DNA of 64,000 nt from Roseibium marinum (GTDB lineage: Bacteria; Pseudomonadota; Alphaproteobacteria; Rhizobiales; Stappiaceae): assembly GCF_002906165.1 (NCBI RefSeq), contig NZ_PPCN01000007.1:62001-126000 (forward strand), written 5' to 3'. The notes beneath the pieces were generated by a model that searched no databases, had not been told where the DNA came from, and saw only the letters and a list, made by a program, of their open reading frames with translations. The position numbers and the translations under genes are program-made. Position 1 is the stretch's first letter, and every line of letters starts with the position of its first letter. Of this stretch, positions 17,238 to 25,337 are shown piece by piece.

Positions 17238-17999
17238 ATGTCCCGATACGATTCATATGTCATCTGTACGTCGCCGCGCAGCGGCAGCACGCTCTTGTGC
17301 AAGCTTCTGCTCGCAACCGGCGTCGCCGGAAATCCGGGTTCCTACTTTCACAAGGCCTCGATTTCAGACTGGCTTCGGTCATTCGAACTCGTGCCGGAGG
17401 AAACGGTTGGGGAGACTGAAACACTGGACATGGTCTTTCGTGCAGCAATTGCAAAAGGCAGCCTTGCAACAGGCATTTTCGGTTTGCGCCTGCAAAGACA
17501 CAGCTTTGATTTTTTTGTCCGGAAACTGGCGGTGCGACATCCGGACCTGGCAACGGACCGGGACAGGTTTCAGGCCGCTTTCGGCAGAACGCTGTTCATT
17601 CACCTGACAAGAACAGACAAGATCGAGCAGGCCGTCTCTTACGTGAAGGCGGAGCAAACCGGGCTATGGCACAAGGCACCGGACGGAACGGAGCTGGAAC
17701 GCCTCGCCCCGCCCCGCGCGCCGGTCTATGACGCCGACGAGATCGCGCGTTGCTTCGAGAGGTTCGCGGCCTTCGATCTGGACTGGAAGAACTGGTTCAA
17801 AACGCAAGGCATCGAACCGTTACGCATCACTTACGAAGCGCTGTCTTACGATCCCTCTGCCGCTTTGGGCGAGGTTCTGGAGGCGCTGGGCCTGGATCGC
17901 GGCCACGCAGACGGTATAGCGCCCGGCGTGGCCAAACTGGCCGACGAGACAAATCAGGAGTGGGGCGCACGGTTCCGCCGGGAAAAGTCTCCTGCCTGA
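17238..17999 (+). CDS. Stf0-type sulfotransferase (LpsS-like)
   Basis: A 253-residue cytoplasmic sulfotransferase. The 5'-phosphosulfate loop for PAPS is TSPRSGSTLL (residues 11-20), and the 3'-phosphate region is around HLTRTDKIEQAVSYVKA. This arrangement (RSGST, R..K..QAVS..KA..T..WH) is that of the Stf0 family, first described for mycobacterial trehalose sulfotransferase and also found in rhizobial LpsS, which sulfates lipopolysaccharide or glycolipids. The substrate here is unknown; no polysaccharide genes lie nearby. The first in-frame ATG at 17238 follows only a weak ribosome-binding site. It is followed convergently by arfB. Confidence 0.85.
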   Translation: MSRYDSYVICTSPRSGSTLLCKLLLATGVAGNPGSYFHKASISDWLRSFELVPEETVGETETLDMVFRAAIAKGSLATGIFGLRLQRHSFDFFVRKLAVRHPDLATDRDRFQAAFGRTLFIHLTRTDKIEQAVSYVKAEQTGLWHKAPDGTELERLAPPRAPVYDADEIARCFERFAAFDLDWKNWFKTQGIEPLRITYEALSYDPSAALGEVLEALGLDRGHADGIAPGVAKLADETNQEWGARFRREKSPA

Positions 18000-18054
18000 C
18001 GTCCCGTTGTAGAAAGAGCCGTGATCTGTGCAGCGCCGTGCCGCTTGACATTCG

Positions 18055-18516
18055 TCAATCGGTCATCTGTCCGGAGCGGCCGCGCATCTTCTTGATCTGT
18101 CCCCGTTGCTTCTTGGAGTCCAATCGCCGTTTCTTTGACCCCAGAGTGGGCCTGGTGGCCTTGCGCGGCTTTGGTCTTTCGGAAGCTTTTCGCAGCAGTT
18201 CCAGAAGCCGTTCCAGGGCGTCCTCCCGGTTACGCTCGCGTGTCCGGTGCCTGTCGGCCTGCAGAAGAATCTCACCGCTCAGCGTCAGACGGCTTCCGGC
18301 GAGTTTCGCCGCCCGCGACTTTATATCCGCCGGGAGTGTATCGTTGCCCTCAAGATCGAACCGCAGCTGAACCGCGGTCGAAACCTTGTTGACATTCTGA
18401 CCGCCCGGTCCGGAAGCCCTTACAAATTCCTCCGACAGATCGTCTCTTGAAATATAAAGCTGTCCCGTGACCGGAATCCGGGATGAGACCTTGAAGTCGG
18501 ACGGCTCGTCCGTCAT
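18055..18516 (-). CDS. arfB: Alternative ribosome-rescue peptidyl-tRNA hydrolase ArfB
   Basis: A 153-residue protein with the GGQ release-factor motif (VRASGPGGQNVNKVSTAVQLRF) and a very basic C-terminal tail (RPKPRKATRPTLGSKKRRLDSKKQRGQIKKMRGRSG). The tail inserts into the empty mRNA channel of stalled ribosomes. Both features and the length match ArfB/YaeJ (ICT1 family), which hydrolyses peptidyl-tRNA on non-stop ribosomes. The start at 18516 overlaps the stop of the upstream TetR gene as ATGA, so the two are translationally coupled. The frame continues upstream inside the TetR gene and is rejected there. Confidence 0.93.
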   Translation of the reverse strand: MTDEPSDFKVSSRIPVTGQLYISRDDLSEEFVRASGPGGQNVNKVSTAVQLRFDLEGNDTLPADIKSRAAKLAGSRLTLSGEILLQADRHRTRERNREDALERLLELLRKASERPKPRKATRPTLGSKKRRLDSKKQRGQIKKMRGRSGQMTD

Positions 18517-19193
18517 GCGCCCGGATCGCTTTCCCGCGGCCATTTCAGACCGGCGCCATTCAGGATCAGCGATGTTACGGCTGTTTCGGTTGACCTTTGA
18601 AAATCCGGATCGCTCAGATCCTTCCCGGTCAGAGCCTTGATCTGAACAGAGAAATCCGCGTAGTGCTGCGTCGTCGCCCAGATCGTGAAAATCAGATGGA
18701 CCGGATCGACCGGGCGCATCCTGCCGGTGTCGATCCAGTCCTCGATGACCTGACATTTTTCCTCAACAAGGCGTTTCAGGTCCGTTTCCAGAACCGGCAG
18801 GATTTGCGGCGCGCCCTGCATGACTTCATTGGCGAATAGCCGCGAGGCTTCGGGAAATTTCGCCGACAATTCGATCTTCTGACGGATATAGGCGGCAAGT
18901 TCGTCCGCCGGATCGCCAAGGGGATTGAGCGTCTTGAGGGGTGTCAGCCAGATTTCCAGAATATGGGCCAGCGTCGCGTTATAGATCGCTTCCTTGGAGG
19001 AAAAATAATACAGCAAATTCGACTTGGACATGCCCGCGTCGGCAGCTATGCGCTCGACCGTTGCACCGGAAAACCCTTTTTTCGAAAATTCACCCAGCGC
19101 GGCTTCGAGAATCAGCGACCGGTTCTTTTCCTGTATTCTGCTCAGTCCGACTGGTTTGTATGATGCAGGCGTTTGCCCGCTGAGACCTGTCAT
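18513..19193 (-). CDS. rutR: TetR-family regulator, RutR-like (pyrimidine utilisation)
   Basis: A 226-residue TetR regulator. The HTH runs from ILEAALGEFSKKGFSGATVERIAADAGMSKSNLLYYFSSKEAIY; the ligand domain has LEIWLTPLKTLNPLGDPADELAAYIRQKIELSAKFPEASRLFANEVMQGAP, closely resembling E. coli RutR. RutR binds uracil/thymine and recognises TTGACCAnnTGGTCAA. A perfect such site lies 149 bases upstream of this start, in front of a pyrimidine catabolic cluster on the other strand. The frame is open to 19349, but that start would place the operator inside the gene, so the ATG at 19193 is preferred. It probably represses the divergent operon in the absence of pyrimidines. Confidence 0.88.
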   Translation of the reverse strand: MTGLSGQTPASYKPVGLSRIQEKNRSLILEAALGEFSKKGFSGATVERIAADAGMSKSNLLYYFSSKEAIYNATLAHILEIWLTPLKTLNPLGDPADELAAYIRQKIELSAKFPEASRLFANEVMQGAPQILPVLETDLKRLVEEKCQVIEDWIDTGRMRPVDPVHLIFTIWATTQHYADFSVQIKALTGKDLSDPDFQRSTETAVTSLILNGAGLKWPRESDPGA

Positions 19194-19341
19194 CAATAAG
19201 TCCACTTCCCCGGCCTCATGGCCGCCCTTACCTTGCCCGTTTCGAGAGGCTGAATGCCCCGCGATCGGCGGTTTCTGGCCGGTCTCAGCCCACTCCGCGG
19301 GACAATGACCACAAATTAGCCATGTCGAACGGATTTGCATC

Positions 19342-19357
19342 TTGACCATTTGGTCAA
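19342..19357. promoter_or_regulatory. RutR operator, perfect palindrome
   Basis: TTGACCATTTGGTCAA matches the known E. coli RutR consensus TTGACCAnnTGGTCAA at all 14 specified bases. It lies between the rutR-like gene and the divergent catabolic operon. The first six bases (TTGACC) also fit a sigma-70 -35 element, with TAGGGT 18 bases downstream as a poor -10, so bound repressor would block polymerase. Confidence 0.85.
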
Positions 19358-19374
19358 ATCACACCTAGGGTAAA

Positions 19375-19390
19375 TTGACCAGGTGGCCGG
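19375..19390. promoter_or_regulatory. Second, imperfect RutR-type site
   Basis: TTGACCAGGTGGCCGG has a perfect left half and 4 of 7 matches in the right half. It starts 33 bases after the perfect site, about three helical turns, so two dimers could bind on the same face of the DNA. Confidence 0.5.
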
Positions 19391-19673
19391 AAGGCTAGAC
19401 GATCCGAAAAGGCCCTGCAATGGGGATGTCTTGAAGGATCGTCCGGTTATGGTCATCATAAGGAAATCCGGAAAAACCGGGACCGGCCCGAGGGCCATCC
19501 AGAGATATTCGGCGATGACAAAACGGCAAAAGCCTGCGTGAAATCGCCGGGAACAGAGTGGGGAGAGGATTTGAACTGCTGCGCTGCCCTGGTCAGGGCG
19601 GAAGCTGTTCCATGCCCTCCTTTTCCTGCCGATACCCAACGCCGGCCGCACCCGCAGGCCGCAAGGAGGACAT

Positions 19674-21020
19674 ATGTCAGCACCGGCATCTCCGGCAGCA
19701 ATGAGCCAGGCTGTAACCAACAATCTCGAAGCATTCTGGATGCCGTTCACGGCCAATCGCCAGTTCAAACAGGCCCCTCGGATGTTCGTCGCGGCCAAGG
19801 ACATGCATTATACGACCTCGGACGGCCGTCAGGTCCTCGATGGAACGGCGGGATTGTGGTGCTGCAATGCCGGCCACTCGCGTCCGAAGGTGGTCGAAGC
19901 GGTCCAGCGGCAGATTGCCGAACTCGACTATGCGCCGGCCTTCCAGATGGGGCACCCGAAGGCCTTCGAACTGGCCGCCCGTCTCGCGGCCATGACGCCG
20001 TCGCCGCTTGACCATGTCTTCTTCACCAATTCCGGTTCGGAAAGTGTCGATACCGCACTGAAAATAGCACTCGCCTATCAGCGCGCCATCGGCCAGGGCA
20101 CCCGCACGCGGCTGATCGGCCGTGAGCGGGGCTATCACGGCGTCGGTTTCGGCGGCATTTCGGTCGGTGGCATCGTCTCCAACCGCAAGACCTTCGGTAC
20201 AATGCTCACCGGCGTCGATCACATGCGCCACACCCACGATCCGGAGCGCAACGCCTTCACGCGCGGTGTACCGGAAAGCGGCGCGGAATATGCCGAAGAC
20301 CTGATCCGCATCATTCAGCTGCATGATCCGTCCACGATCGCGGCGGTCATCGTCGAGCCGGTCGCAGGCTCGACAGGTGTTCTCATACCGCCGAAAGGCT
20401 ATCTGGAGCGCCTGCGCGATATCTGCACCCAGAACGGCATTCTGCTGATCTTCGATGAAGTCATCACCGGCTTCGGCCGTCTCGGCTCTCCCTTCGCGAC
20501 CGACTTCTTCGGCGTGACCCCGGATCTCATCACCACCGCCAAGGGCCTGACGTCCGGCGTCATCCCGATGGGCGCGGTCTTCTGTTCGGCCGATATCTAC
20601 AACGCCTTCATGACTGGCCCGGAACACATGATCGAACTGTTCCATGGCTACACCTACTCGGCCCACCCGCTCGCCTGTGCCGCCGCGCTCGCGACACTCG
20701 ATACCTATGACGAGGAAGGTCTGCTCACCCGCGCCTCCGATCTGGCGCAATACTGGGAAGACGGCCTGCACGGTCTGAAGGACTGCCCGCATGTGATCGA
20801 TATCCGCAATCTCGGCCTGATCGGCGCGGTCGAACTTGAACCGATTGCGGGCGAGCCGACCAAACGCGCCTTTTCCGCCTTCCTCAAGGCCTATGACGAC
20901 GGCCTGCTGATCCGCACGACCGGCGATATCATTGCCCTCTCGCCGCCGCTGATCATCTCGAAGGACCAGATCGACGAGTTGTTCGAAAAACTCCGCGCCG
21001 TGCTTCACGCCATCGACTGA
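19674..21020 (+). CDS. Omega-amino acid:pyruvate aminotransferase (beta-alanine:pyruvate transaminase)
   Basis: A 448-residue class III PLP aminotransferase. Landmarks are LDGTAGLWCCNAGHSRPKVVEA, VFFTNSGSESVDTALKIALAYQ, the pyridine-ring Asp in ILLIFDEVITGFGR, and the PLP Lys in TTAKGLTSG. The sequence is close to the beta-alanine:pyruvate transaminases (P. aeruginosa BauA, P. putida omega-APT). It converts beta-alanine, the end product of the pyrimidine pathway encoded just downstream, to malonate semialdehyde with pyruvate as acceptor. AGGAGG sits 3 bases before the ATG. It is the first gene of the RutR-controlled operon; no malonate-semialdehyde dehydrogenase follows. Confidence 0.92.
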   Translation: MSAPASPAAMSQAVTNNLEAFWMPFTANRQFKQAPRMFVAAKDMHYTTSDGRQVLDGTAGLWCCNAGHSRPKVVEAVQRQIAELDYAPAFQMGHPKAFELAARLAAMTPSPLDHVFFTNSGSESVDTALKIALAYQRAIGQGTRTRLIGRERGYHGVGFGGISVGGIVSNRKTFGTMLTGVDHMRHTHDPERNAFTRGVPESGAEYAEDLIRIIQLHDPSTIAAVIVEPVAGSTGVLIPPKGYLERLRDICTQNGILLIFDEVITGFGRLGSPFATDFFGVTPDLITTAKGLTSGVIPMGAVFCSADIYNAFMTGPEHMIELFHGYTYSAHPLACAAALATLDTYDEEGLLTRASDLAQYWEDGLHGLKDCPHVIDIRNLGLIGAVELEPIAGEPTKRAFSAFLKAYDDGLLIRTTGDIIALSPPLIISKDQIDELFEKLRAVLHAID

Positions 21021-21085
21021 CGGTAAAAACACCGACGCATGCTTGGCGCCCGCCGCGGTTCTATTCTTCCATGGAGCATGATGCC

Positions 21086-21373
21086 ATGAGCAGACAACAG
21101 GCCACAGCCAGCCAGCTTATCGATGACGAACGGGTCAGGGTCACCCGGTTCGACTTCGAGCCAGGCGCGGAAACCGGATGGCACCGCCACTCGATGGATT
21201 ACGTCATCACCGCCCTGACCGAGTGTCAGATGACGCTCGAGGAAACGAATGGCGAAACGCGTGATGTTCTCGTCCCCGCCGGAACCGTTTACCGCCGGGA
21301 CGAAGGCGTCGAACATAATGTGATCAACGGCGGGGGCGCTCCCATGTCCTTTGTCGAAATCGAATTGAAGTAA
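21086..21373 (+). CDS. Small cupin protein, BauB-like
   Basis: A 95-residue single-domain cupin. Motif 1 is PGAETGWHRHSMDYVI (His ligands, then a Tyr where a Glu is often found), and motif 2 is VPAGTVYRRDEGVEHNVIN. Proteins of this type (BauB in Pseudomonas) lie beside beta-alanine transaminase genes, as here between the transaminase and the carbamoyl-amidase genes. Their biochemical role is not established; a metal-binding or small-molecule-binding role is possible. The ATG at 21086 has GGAG 9 bases upstream; the ATG at 21071, which would add 5 residues, has no ribosome-binding site. Confidence 0.8.
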   Translation: MSRQQATASQLIDDERVRVTRFDFEPGAETGWHRHSMDYVITALTECQMTLEETNGETRDVLVPAGTVYRRDEGVEHNVINGGGAPMSFVEIELK

Positions 21374-21388
21374 CAGGAGGGTTAGCGA

Positions 21389-22645
21389 ATGGCAGCTCCG
21401 GGCGAAAATCTGAGGATCAATGCCGACAGGCTATGGGACAGCCTGATGGAAATGGCGAAAATCGGCCCGGGCGTTGCCGGCGGCAACAACCGCCAGACGC
21501 TGACGGACGAAGATTCCGAAGGCCGCAAGCTGTTCCAGAAATGGTGTGAGGAAGCAGGCCTCACAATGGCGGTCGATACGATGGGCAACATGTTCATGAC
21601 CCGCCCGGGCACCGACCCGGACGCCCTGCCCGTTTATGTAGGCTCCCATCTCGATACCCAACCGACCGGCGGCAAATATGACGGCGTCCTGGGCGTTCTC
21701 GGCGGACTGGAAATCATCCGCACGATGAACGATCTCGGCATCAGGACCCGGCACTCGGTGGTGGTCACCAACTGGACCAACGAGGAAGGCACGCGTTTTG
21801 CACCGGCCATGCTGGCCTCCGGCGTCTTCGCCGGAGTGCATACGCAGGACTGGGCTTATGAAAAGGAAGACGCCGAAGGCAAGACATTCGGCGACGAACT
21901 GAAGCGCATCGGCTGGGTCGGCGACGAGGAAGTCGGCGCCCGCAAGGACAAGATGCATGCCATGTTCGAGCTTCATATCGAACAGGGACCGATCCTGGAA
22001 GCCGAAGGCAAGGAAATCGGCGTCGTTACCCACGGTCAGGGCCTGTCCTGGACGCAGGTGACGGTTACCGGCAAGGACAGCCACACCGGTTCCACGCCGA
22101 TGCCGATGCGCAAGAATGCCGGCCTTGCCATGGCGCGCATTCTGGAACTGGTCGACGAGATTGCCTGGTCGCATGCCCCTCATGCCGTGGGCGCGGCCGG
22201 TCATATCGATGTCTATCCGAATTCGCGCAACGTCATCCCCGGCAAGTCCGTCTTCACCATCGATTTCCGCTCACCTGACATCACTGTCATCAAGGATATG
22301 GAAGACCGGCTGAAGATCGGCGCCCAAAAGATCTGCGACGACATGGGGCTTGAGGTCGAATTCGAAAAGGTCGGCGGCTTCGACCCGGTGGAATTCGACA
22401 AGACTTGCGTTGCGGCGGTTCGAAGTGCCGCCGAGCGCCTCGGTTATTCCCACCGGGATCTCATTTCCGGTGCCGGCCACGATGCCTGCTGGGTCAACAA
22501 GGTCGCCCCGACGGCGATGATCATGTGCCCCTGCGTCGATGGTCTGTCACATAACGAAGCCGAGGAAATTTCCAGGGACTGGGCCAAGGCCGGCGCAGAC
22601 GTATTGTTCCATGCGGTAGTCGAGACGGCGGTGATCGTGGAATGA
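21389..22645 (+). CDS. N-carbamoyl-beta-alanine amidohydrolase (beta-ureidopropionase, M20-type)
   Basis: A 418-residue Zn/Mn-dependent amidase of the HyuC/AmaB/PydC group. The metal ligands fit the family pattern: His87 and bridging Asp98 (GSHLDTQPTGGKYDG), Glu133 (NEEGTRF), His196 (ELHIEQGP) and His388 (DGLSHNE). The lid-domain substrate segment includes GKDSHTGSTPM. It hydrolyses N-carbamoyl-beta-alanine to beta-alanine, CO2 and ammonia, the third step of reductive uracil breakdown. L-N-carbamoyl-amino-acid hydrolases share the fold, but the neighbouring dihydropyrimidinase and RutR site favour the pyrimidine role. AGGAGG lies 8 bases before the ATG. Confidence 0.9.
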   Translation: MAAPGENLRINADRLWDSLMEMAKIGPGVAGGNNRQTLTDEDSEGRKLFQKWCEEAGLTMAVDTMGNMFMTRPGTDPDALPVYVGSHLDTQPTGGKYDGVLGVLGGLEIIRTMNDLGIRTRHSVVVTNWTNEEGTRFAPAMLASGVFAGVHTQDWAYEKEDAEGKTFGDELKRIGWVGDEEVGARKDKMHAMFELHIEQGPILEAEGKEIGVVTHGQGLSWTQVTVTGKDSHTGSTPMPMRKNAGLAMARILELVDEIAWSHAPHAVGAAGHIDVYPNSRNVIPGKSVFTIDFRSPDITVIKDMEDRLKIGAQKICDDMGLEVEFEKVGGFDPVEFDKTCVAAVRSAAERLGYSHRDLISGAGHDACWVNKVAPTAMIMCPCVDGLSHNEAEEISRDWAKAGADVLFHAVVETAVIVE

Positions 22646-22767
22646 GGAAACTCGTGTGAACTGGTCCCGGGTCGGGTCCGGAACAGCGCAGAAGTAAACG
22701 GTTGCCGTCCCTGACCTGATCCGGGACCTGAGCCGGAGCAGACAAACGAACAACGAGGGAAACAGCA

Positions 22768-24225
22768 ATGGCGAGCAAAGTGATCAAGGGCGGCACGGTT
22801 GTGACCGCCGATCTCACCTACGAAGCCGATGTGAAGATCGAGGACGGCAGGATCGTCGAAATCGGTCCCAATCTTTCCGGTGACGAGACGCTGGACGCCA
22901 CCGGCTGTTACATCATGCCGGGTGGTATCGATCCGCATACCCATCTGGAAATGCCCTTCATGGGCACATTCTCTTCCGACAATTTCGATTCAGGCACAAG
23001 GGCGGCGCTTGCCGGCGGCACCACGATGGTGGTCGACTTCGCCCTACCCTCCCCCGGTCAGTCCCTGCTGGAAGCCCTGCAGATGTGGGACAACAAGTCC
23101 TCCATGGCGCATTGCGACTATTCCTTCCACATGGCGATAACCTGGTGGGGCGAACAGGTCTTCAACGACATGCAGACCGTGGTTCAGGAACGCGGCATCA
23201 ACACCTTCAAGCACTTCATGGCCTACAAGGGCGCCTTGATGGTCAATGACGACGAGATGTTCGCCTCCTTCTCGCGCTGCGCGGAACTGGGCGCCTTGCC
23301 ACTGGTGCATGCGGAAAACGGCGACGTGGTCGCAACCCTGCAGCAGAAACTGCTGGCGGAAGGCAACAACGGTCCGGAGGCGCATGCCTATTCCCGTCCG
23401 CCGGAAGTGGAAGGCGAAGCCACCAACCGGGCCATCATGATCGCCGACATGGCCGGTGTTCCGGTCTATATCGTGCACACCTCGTCGGAGCAGGCGCACG
23501 AGGCCATCCGCCGGGCCCGCCAGAACGGCATCCGTGTCTATGGCGAACCGCTGATCCAGCACCTGACGCTGGACGACAGCGAATACAGGCATTCCGACTG
23601 GGATCATGCCGCCCGTCGGGTGATGTCGCCGCCGTTCCGCGACAAGAAGCACCAGGACAGCCTCTGGGCGGGACTTGCCGCCGGTTCCCTGCAGGTGGTG
23701 GCGACCGATCACTGCGCCTTCTCAACCGACCAGAAGCGCACCGGCGTCGGCGATTTCACCAAGATCCCGAACGGTACCGGCGGCCTGGAAGACCGCATGC
23801 CGATGCTGTGGACCTACGGTGTCGGCACGGGCCGCCTGACGCCGAACGAATTCGTCGCCGTCACGTCGACCAATATTGCCAAGATCCTCAACGTCTATCC
23901 GAAAAAAGGCGCCATTCTGGTCGGAGCGGATGCGGATCTGGTGGTCTGGGACCCGGAAAAGGAAAAGACCATCTCGGCTTCGAACCAGCAATCGGCCATC
24001 GACTACAACGTCTTCGAGGGCAAGAAAGTCAAAGGCCTGCCGCGCTACACGCTCAGCCGCGGCCGGGTCGCCGTGGAAGACGGCACGGTCAACCCCAGCC
24101 AGGGTCATGGCGAGTTCGTTTCCCGCAAGCCCTTCCAGGCGGTCAACAAGGCGCTCAGCACCTGGAAGGAACTGACCGCTCCGCGAAAGATCGAGCGCAG
24201 CGGCATCCCCGCCAGCGGCGTATGA
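22768..24225 (+). CDS. Dihydropyrimidinase (D-hydantoinase)
   Basis: A 485-residue amidohydrolase with the full binuclear zinc site: His57 and His59 (DPHTH), carboxylated Lys154 (MAYKGA), His181 (VHAENGD), His237 (IVHTSS) and Asp314 (ATDHCAF). The stereochemistry-gate loop region (FMGTFSSDNF) is present. It opens dihydrouracil to N-carbamoyl-beta-alanine, which feeds the amidohydrolase gene 122 bases upstream. The length fits the family (about 480-490). A strong terminator follows at 24235, closing the catabolic operon. Confidence 0.93.
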   Translation: MASKVIKGGTVVTADLTYEADVKIEDGRIVEIGPNLSGDETLDATGCYIMPGGIDPHTHLEMPFMGTFSSDNFDSGTRAALAGGTTMVVDFALPSPGQSLLEALQMWDNKSSMAHCDYSFHMAITWWGEQVFNDMQTVVQERGINTFKHFMAYKGALMVNDDEMFASFSRCAELGALPLVHAENGDVVATLQQKLLAEGNNGPEAHAYSRPPEVEGEATNRAIMIADMAGVPVYIVHTSSEQAHEAIRRARQNGIRVYGEPLIQHLTLDDSEYRHSDWDHAARRVMSPPFRDKKHQDSLWAGLAAGSLQVVATDHCAFSTDQKRTGVGDFTKIPNGTGGLEDRMPMLWTYGVGTGRLTPNEFVAVTSTNIAKILNVYPKKGAILVGADADLVVWDPEKEKTISASNQQSAIDYNVFEGKKVKGLPRYTLSRGRVAVEDGTVNPSQGHGEFVSRKPFQAVNKALSTWKELTAPRKIERSGIPASGV

Positions 24226-24234
24226 GGAACAGGC

Positions 24235-24260
24235 ACCTCCCCCTTTCGGGGAGGTTTTTT
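24235..24260 (+). terminator. Rho-independent terminator after dihydropyrimidinase
   Basis: ACCTCCCC (24235-24242) and GGGGAGGT (24248-24255) make a perfect 8-base stem with a CTTTC loop, followed directly by a run of T ending at 24260. It lies 9 bases after the stop and separates the enzymes from the transporter genes. Confidence 0.9.
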
Positions 24261-24356
24261 CTGTGACCTTTATCTATCGGTTTGCCCCGCGCCGAGGTAT
24301 GCAAATTTGAGTATACTCGGCTCTGAAGAACAGCATTCGACCTGCCCAGGAAACAC

Positions 24357-25196
24357 ATGACCGCACTTGCCGGCGCAAAGGACACCGAAATGGTGGAAAA
24401 ACACAAAAGCGCAAGCCCGGACCGGGTGATCGATATTGAGAAACTGTCCCTCACCTTTGAGACCAATGACGGCCCGGTTCATGCCCTTTCCGATATCGAC
24501 CTGAAGATCGAGCAGGGAGATTTCGTCTCCTTCATCGGCCCTTCGGGCTGCGGCAAGACCACGCTCCTCAGGGTCATTGCCGACCTGGAAAAACCAACAG
24601 CGGGCTCGATCACCGTCAACGGCGTCTCTCCGGAGGAAGCGCGGCTCAATCGCGCCTATGGCTATGTCTTCCAGGCCGCCGCGCTCTATTCCTGGCGAAC
24701 CATCGCCGGAAACGTCGCCCTGCCGCTGGAGATCATGGGACTTTCCAGATCCGAGCGGCAGCAACGCGTCGCCAGGAACCTGGAGCTGGTGAACCTTTCG
24801 GGCTTTGAAAAGAAATATCCCTGGCAGCTTTCCGGCGGCATGCAGCAGCGCGCCTCGATCGCCCGTGCCCTTGCTGTCGAGCCGGATCTGCTGCTGATGG
24901 ACGAACCCTTCGGTGCGCTCGACGAAATCGTCCGCGATCATCTCAACGAGCAACTGCTTCAGCTCTGGGCGAAGACCAGCAAGACCGTTGCCTTCGTCAC
25001 CCACTCCATTCCCGAAGCGGTGTTCCTTTCCACCAAGATCGTCGTTCTGTGCCCGCGCCCGGGCCGGATCTATGATGTCATCGAAAGCGACCTGCCGCGC
25101 GACCGCACTCTAGACATCCGCGAAAGCCCGGAATTCCTCAAGATCGCCCACCGCGTGCGGGAAGGACTGAAAGCGGGGCACTCCTATGAGGATTGA
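24357..25196 (+). CDS. NitT/TauT-type ABC transporter ATPase (probable pyrimidine importer)
   Basis: A 279-residue ATPase with Walker A GPSGCGKTTL (61-70), Q-loop GYVFQAAALYSW, signature LSGGMQQRASIARA, Walker B LLLMDEPFGALD and switch His in AFVTHSI. The sequence belongs to the SsuB/TauB/ThiZ group. It starts 131 bases after the dihydropyrimidinase stop and beyond the terminator, so it probably has its own promoter. Similar ABC genes lie next to dihydropyrimidinase genes in other rhizobia and are inferred to import pyrimidines or related rings. An AGGAA precedes the chosen ATG. Confidence 0.88.
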   Translation: MTALAGAKDTEMVEKHKSASPDRVIDIEKLSLTFETNDGPVHALSDIDLKIEQGDFVSFIGPSGCGKTTLLRVIADLEKPTAGSITVNGVSPEEARLNRAYGYVFQAAALYSWRTIAGNVALPLEIMGLSRSERQQRVARNLELVNLSGFEKKYPWQLSGGMQQRASIARALAVEPDLLLMDEPFGALDEIVRDHLNEQLLQLWAKTSKTVAFVTHSIPEAVFLSTKIVVLCPRPGRIYDVIESDLPRDRTLDIRESPEFLKIAHRVREGLKAGHSYED

Positions 25197-25337
25197 ACGG
25201 CTCCGGCCCGACCTTCCCGCTACTGGCCCGGCATTCCATGCTGCTTCCAATGTTGAACTACAGGCAATTGATGTGCGGAAATCCAACGGAATGGATCCCA
25301 AGGACAAGCGACTGGATGATCGGGGAACGAACGCCGC

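Larger units (their letters stand above)
19194..19673. other. 480-base divergent control region of the pyrimidine cluster
   Basis: It contains two RutR-type boxes (19342-19357 perfect, 19375-19390 partial). From the boxes to the aminotransferase start is a long stretch of nearly 285 bases that would be a long 5' leader if transcription starts near the operator. No recognisable riboswitch or convincing leader ORF was found in it. A strong AGGAGG (19665-19670) precedes the aminotransferase ATG. Confidence 0.7.

Noticed and set aside
19677..21032. 451-codon open frame antisense to the transaminase gene
   Set aside because: Shadow of the class III aminotransferase, which has all catalytic motifs on the plus strand.
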